Shown: positions 42,216 to 45,166 of the stretch, in pieces
How the letters are laid out: every line of letters starts with the position of its first letter
How positions within the stretch are numbered: the stretch's first letter is position 1
DNA from: a bacterium
GTDB taxonomy: Bacteria > Armatimonadota > UBA5829
Assembly: GCA_021373255.1 (NCBI GenBank)
Contig: JAJFTD010000044.1
Location: 1-45,166, forward strand
Direction: 5' to 3'
Length of the DNA stretch: 45,166 bases
Position numbers and translations under genes: made by a program
Notes under the pieces: model-generated
Told to the model about the DNA's origin: nothing
Databases searched by the model: none
The model's input: only the letters and a program-made list of their open reading frames with translations

Positions 42216-43637
42216 TTACAAATTGATGAGTGCAACGTGGAAAGAGAGGCGGTGGACGCGGCTGTGCCACTGGACCCAGCTTGCCAGACAATCGCTGTGC
42301 CAGCCATACATGGCTTCCCAGTCATACAGGCTGCCTGCCTCAATGTCATAGCTTAGAACGACTCCGAATACATGTTTACGCAAGCGCGCCTGGAATGCCG
42401 CCTGAGCCTCTTGCTTGATATCAATATTATCGAACTGGAACGGAGTGATTCCGCTCTCGTGACGTCCGATGTAGCGAAGAGATGCAAATGAGCCATTGGA
42501 CAACAATCTGCTGGCATCGATAGCATACGCGGACTGCTGATAGAAATCACCGGTATCATAAGTAGACCACGTATGTGAATATATTGGTTGAATGGCCATA
42601 TTGGAACCGAGTGGTATGACATTGGCAGCTACAGTGCCTGTGACGCTTCTTCGGGTTGTAAAGCCAGACATCCCCGGGCTCTCCTTGAAGCGCCCCCAGT
42701 CACCAGTAATTTCGGGGTGGATCTGCAGCCGAGGATCCAGTGGAGTCTTGGTGAGGTTGATCCCATTGGCGATGTAGTTTAACCCCAATTCCGGCTGCCT
42801 ATAAACGATAAGATTCTCGTCGCTAATATCATAAGTCGGCTGCTTCAGTGAGAGTATTCCAAATGCGCGCAGGTGCGCGGCATCAATGGGTTGAAGCTCG
42901 CTGGGCGGACACGGAGCCCCAACCGGTTCTCGCGGAAAATCGAGCACATGTGATCGCAGCGACTGGTATGACAAGAACCGGCCGGGAAAGCTACTCAAGT
43001 TTCCGTCCAATCCATACTGGCCGCTCACATCGCCCTGAACCCCACTCTTAGAAGTGATACGAAGATTAACGCTCATGCGGGCTCGATCGTCGTCGATTAC
43101 TCTGAGCCTCTGTGATAAGGTAAAACCATCAACTTTATCATAGCCCGGAGTGGGAAAGATGTTGGATGATGCTGCACCACCACCGACGGTGAGCTTGAGT
43201 GATGGCACGCTGAGTACCTTCAAGCGACCAATAAACAGCGATGCATGCTGGGCACGGAGCTTGTTATTCGGAAGGAGCCTGATCTCCCTGGCTGTAATTT
43301 TATAATCAGGCCTGGCGGAGGCGCATGTGGTAAATGTTACCTTGGTGAGGAGACCTGTCTTTGTATCATAATTGTAAACAGCATCCGCAGCTGTGATTCG
43401 GATGTTTCCGCGCTCGAATGCTACTCCTCCGTTGGCACGAATCATGGAGCCGCTACTTTCAATGGACGGCGCTTGGATGGAAACCGGTTCGTTTTGCGAC
43501 GCAGCTGCCGCGCACACAGGCTGAGGAGGAAGCCCCTCTTCATCTTGTGAAGGATCTTCCTGGGCAAAAACAGGCAGCACGAAAAGCGCGGATAGAAGCA
43601 CCAATAATGCGAAGATATAAGTAAAACGCAATTTCAT
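42216..43637 (-). CDS. LptD/OstA-like outer-membrane protein
   Basis: 473 residues with a signal peptide (FTYIFALLVLLSALFVLPVFA). Residues about 50-170 resemble the OstA/LptA-like beta-jellyroll at the start of LptD (VSIQAPSIESSGSMIRANGGVAFERGNIRITAADAVYNYDTKTGLL ... KITAREIRLLPNNKLRAQHASLFIGRL). The rest alternates as in a beta-barrel (GFTLSQRLRVIDDDRARMSVNLRITSKSGVQGDVSGQYG). Classical LptD inserts lipopolysaccharide in the outer membrane; this version is much shorter than the ~780-residue proteobacterial one. It is the best evidence in the window for a diderm envelope. The predicted promoter would leave only a 2-3-base leader. Confidence 0.78.
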   Translation of the reverse strand: MKLRFTYIFALLVLLSALFVLPVFAQEDPSQDEEGLPPQPVCAAAASQNEPVSIQAPSIESSGSMIRANGGVAFERGNIRITAADAVYNYDTKTGLLTKVTFTTCASARPDYKITAREIRLLPNNKLRAQHASLFIGRLKVLSVPSLKLTVGGGAASSNIFPTPGYDKVDGFTLSQRLRVIDDDRARMSVNLRITSKSGVQGDVSGQYGLDGNLSSFPGRFLSYQSLRSHVLDFPREPVGAPCPPSELQPIDAAHLRAFGILSLKQPTYDISDENLIVYRQPELGLNYIANGINLTKTPLDPRLQIHPEITGDWGRFKESPGMSGFTTRRSVTGTVAANVIPLGSNMAIQPIYSHTWSTYDTGDFYQQSAYAIDASRLLSNGSFASLRYIGRHESGITPFQFDNIDIKQEAQAAFQARLRKHVFGVVLSYDIEAGSLYDWEAMYGWHSDCLASWVQWHSRVHRLSFHVALINL

Positions 43638-43646
43638 CTCAGCGAC

Positions 43647-43676
43647 AATCTAGCACAGCTGTAGTGGCATTGTCAA
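43647..43676 (-). promoter_or_regulatory. Promoter of the LptD-like gene (near-leaderless)
   Basis: Minus-strand TTGACA (43671-43676) and TAGATT (43647-43652) are 18 bases apart. The -10 box ends nine bases before the ATG (43635-43637), so the transcript would begin about 2-3 bases before the start codon, consistent with the lack of a Shine-Dalgarno. Confidence 0.55.
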
Positions 43677-43718
43677 TTAATGACGGTGGGAACAATGGAA
43701 TATGCCCATCCGTATGTG

Positions 43719-43747
43719 TTTACATCTCTGCCTATTTCTACTATATT
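43719..43747 (+). promoter_or_regulatory. Promoter of the solute-binding gene (leaderless)
   Basis: TTTACA (43719-43724) and TATATT (43742-43747), each five of six to consensus, are 17 bases apart. Seven bases separate the -10 from the ATG at 43755, so +1 would be the A of the start codon. No strong ribosome site is present. Confidence 0.6.
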
Positions 43748-43754
43748 GGAACCG

Positions 43755-45166
43755 ATGAAAACTCGACTACTCCTCATATTAAGCTTATTACTAACATTTG
43801 CCGCAGCATCGCTTTGTGGCGCGACGGAAACAATCGTCTTCTGGTATGGCGCCACGCAGGACGAGCAGGCGGCTTACAAGCAGATGATTACCGACTTTGA
43901 GCACGCGAACCCCGGCATCAAAGTAAACGCGATGCTGGTCCCGCAGAGTTATGTTGAGCGCAAGCTGATACTCTCCGTAGCCGGTGGCGTACCGCCTGAT
44001 GTGGTGCGCTTTTATGCCCACCTCGGCGGAGAGATAATGTCGCGCGGCGGACTGGAACCGCTGGATGGGCTGGTCCAGCGAGATAAGTTTGATACAGATG
44101 ATTTCTATAAAGTCGGCATAACTCAGAACACCTACGGTGATAAGCTCTACGGCATCCCATGGGTGCTGAGCCCTAACGCGCTGTTCTACAACAAGAAACT
44201 TTTCCGCGAGGCGGGGCTCGACCCCAATCGCCCACCCCGCACCTGGGCAGAGCTTGAGCAGTATGCAATGAAGCTCACCAAACGCGACAAGGACGGCAAG
44301 GTCGAACGCGTGGGTTACGCCGATTTCCTCTATAACCCCAACAACTTCGCCTGGTATCTCTGGCAATCCGGGGGCGAGATGCTTTCACCCGATGGCCGCA
44401 CTGCTCGGTTCAATGGTCCCAAAGGTGCAGTTGCATTGGGTTGGATGAAATCATTCCTCAATCGTGAGGTCGGCGGAGTAAAGGATCTTCAGACTTTTGC
44501 CGCTAACTTCAAAGGTGCTACCCAGGACCCATTCGGGCAGGGCCTGGTCGCGATGCGAGTGGACAGCCCGTTCAGAATTCCAGACCTGAAAAAATATTTC
44601 CCCAACCTTGATTACGGCGTCGCAGCGATACCATTTAGTAAACAACCGGCGGCTGAAGTAGTGGGCAACTCACTCGTGATCCCCAGGGGAAGCAAGCACC
44701 GTGAGGCAGCGTGGAAGTTTATCAAATTTGCATCAAGCCCGGAGCAATTGGCGAGGATATGTAAGGTAGCCGGACGCATTCCGGCACGGGTGTCAGTAGC
44801 TCACTCATCTGAGTTTTATTCGGATCCAATCAAACGCGGGTTCATAGATCAGATCGACAATGGACGCAGCGTGCCGGTGGTGCCGGGTTGGCAGGAAGTT
44901 GCGGACGGGCTGGCGCGCGAGATAGAAAAGGCTCTGAAAGGGCAGAAGAGTGTACAAGCCGCACTGGACGATGCCGCAGCCTCCGCCGGAACAATCCTGG
45001 GAAAAGCAAACGAGAATGTAACGCGCCTCCCCGAAGTGCCGTGGAAAGTGTTGGGCGTGTTGGCTGTGCTGGCGCTGGTTTTAGGTGCGGTGGCAATGAC
45101 AGGATATGTGAGAAAGCACACAGCCCACAGCACAATCGAACGGCGCGAAGCGAAGCAGTTCTACCT
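43755..45166 (+). CDS. Sugar ABC transporter solute-binding protein fused to a membrane (permease-like) domain; partial
   Basis: An open frame from ATG 43755 runs off the right edge (470 codons seen). A signal peptide (MKTRLLLILSLLLTFAAASL) leads to a family-1 extracellular binding protein: TIVFWYGATQDEQAAYKQM, FEHANPGIKVNAMLVPQSY, GVPPDVVRFYAHLGGEI, YGIPWVLSPNALFYNKKLFREAGLDPNRPPRTWAEL, GNSLVIPRGSKHREAAWKFIKFASSPEQL. The domain seems complete by about residue 415. Instead of stopping, it continues through a membrane helix (VPWKVLGVLAVLALVLGAVA) to ERREAKQFYL, which looks like the opening of a MalF-type permease. Imports a sugar or oligosaccharide. The binding-protein call is firm; the fusion needs the next bases. 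Confidence 0.88.
   Translation, partial: MKTRLLLILSLLLTFAAASLCGATETIVFWYGATQDEQAAYKQMITDFEHANPGIKVNAMLVPQSYVERKLILSVAGGVPPDVVRFYAHLGGEIMSRGGLEPLDGLVQRDKFDTDDFYKVGITQNTYGDKLYGIPWVLSPNALFYNKKLFREAGLDPNRPPRTWAELEQYAMKLTKRDKDGKVERVGYADFLYNPNNFAWYLWQSGGEMLSPDGRTARFNGPKGAVALGWMKSFLNREVGGVKDLQTFAANFKGATQDPFGQGLVAMRVDSPFRIPDLKKYFPNLDYGVAAIPFSKQPAAEVVGNSLVIPRGSKHREAAWKFIKFASSPEQLARICKVAGRIPARVSVAHSSEFYSDPIKRGFIDQIDNGRSVPVVPGWQEVADGLAREIEKALKGQKSVQAALDDAAASAGTILGKANENVTRLPEVPWKVLGVLAVLALVLGAVAMTGYVRKHTAHSTIERREAKQFY

Overview
The window reads as part of the chromosome of a Gram-negative-type (diderm) bacterium. It carries a short LptD/OstA-like outer-membrane gene, a Wza-like export protein, an exosortase with a PEP-CTERM substrate, and a bacterial-type SMC. 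The gene style (exosortase fused to EpsI, short LptD, very frequent TTG/GTG starts behind strong Shine-Dalgarno sites, mid-range GC) would suit Armatimonadota or a related poorly cultured phylum. That placement is inference only; there is no rRNA gene or other phylogenetic marker beyond smc.

Region 1 (1-3.6 kb, minus strand, higher GC): an operon of hexapeptide acyltransferase, DegT/DnrJ aminotransferase, phosphoglycosyl transferase and Gfo/Idh oxidoreductase (cut by the left edge). Together these look like the WlbA/B/C (WbpB/D/E) route to a 3-acetamido UDP-sugar acid plus the enzyme that loads the first sugar phosphate on undecaprenyl phosphate. Region 2 (3.6-29 kb, visibly lower GC): an exopolysaccharide assembly island. 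It holds a secreted GHL15/DUF11 protein, many glycosyltransferases, DUF268 and STELLO-like proteins, UDP-sugar dehydrogenase, a Wzm/Wzt ABC exporter, gmd-fcl for GDP-fucose, an O-antigen ligase/polymerase-type membrane protein, and an odd pair (threonine aldolase and CapK-like adenylating enzyme) beside two GT4 enzymes. Region 3 (29-35.5 kb): the export and anchoring core, with an exosortase-EpsI fusion, a Wzc-like chain-length protein whose Walker A lysine is replaced, a Wza-like exporter, and divergently a PEP-CTERM protein behind a sigma-54-like promoter and a strongly structured leader. Region 4 (35.5-45.2 kb): mostly housekeeping genes: smc, a four-helix-bundle gene framed by inverted arrays of heptad repeats, a Ycf46-type AAA+ ATPase, a PRC-barrel protein, LptD-like, and a sugar ABC solute-binding protein that runs into what looks like a fused permease at the right edge.

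The working picture: nucleotide sugars are made locally, loaded on undecaprenyl phosphate, extended by the glycosyltransferases, exported by Wzm/Wzt and/or polymerised by the O-antigen-ligase-type protein, and passed out through Wzc/Wza-like proteins. The exosortase processes PEP-CTERM proteins for surface retention alongside the polymer. The items most worth a second look are the heptad-repeat/four-helix-bundle element (with two possible gene-less relatives in region 1), the structured leader of the PEP-CTERM gene, the substituted Walker A of the Wzc-like protein, the solute-binding/permease fusion, and the paired leaderless promoters between lptD and the solute-binding gene. No tRNA, rRNA, CRISPR array, transposase or integrase was seen. 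All family assignments come from reading motifs by eye; no database search was made.
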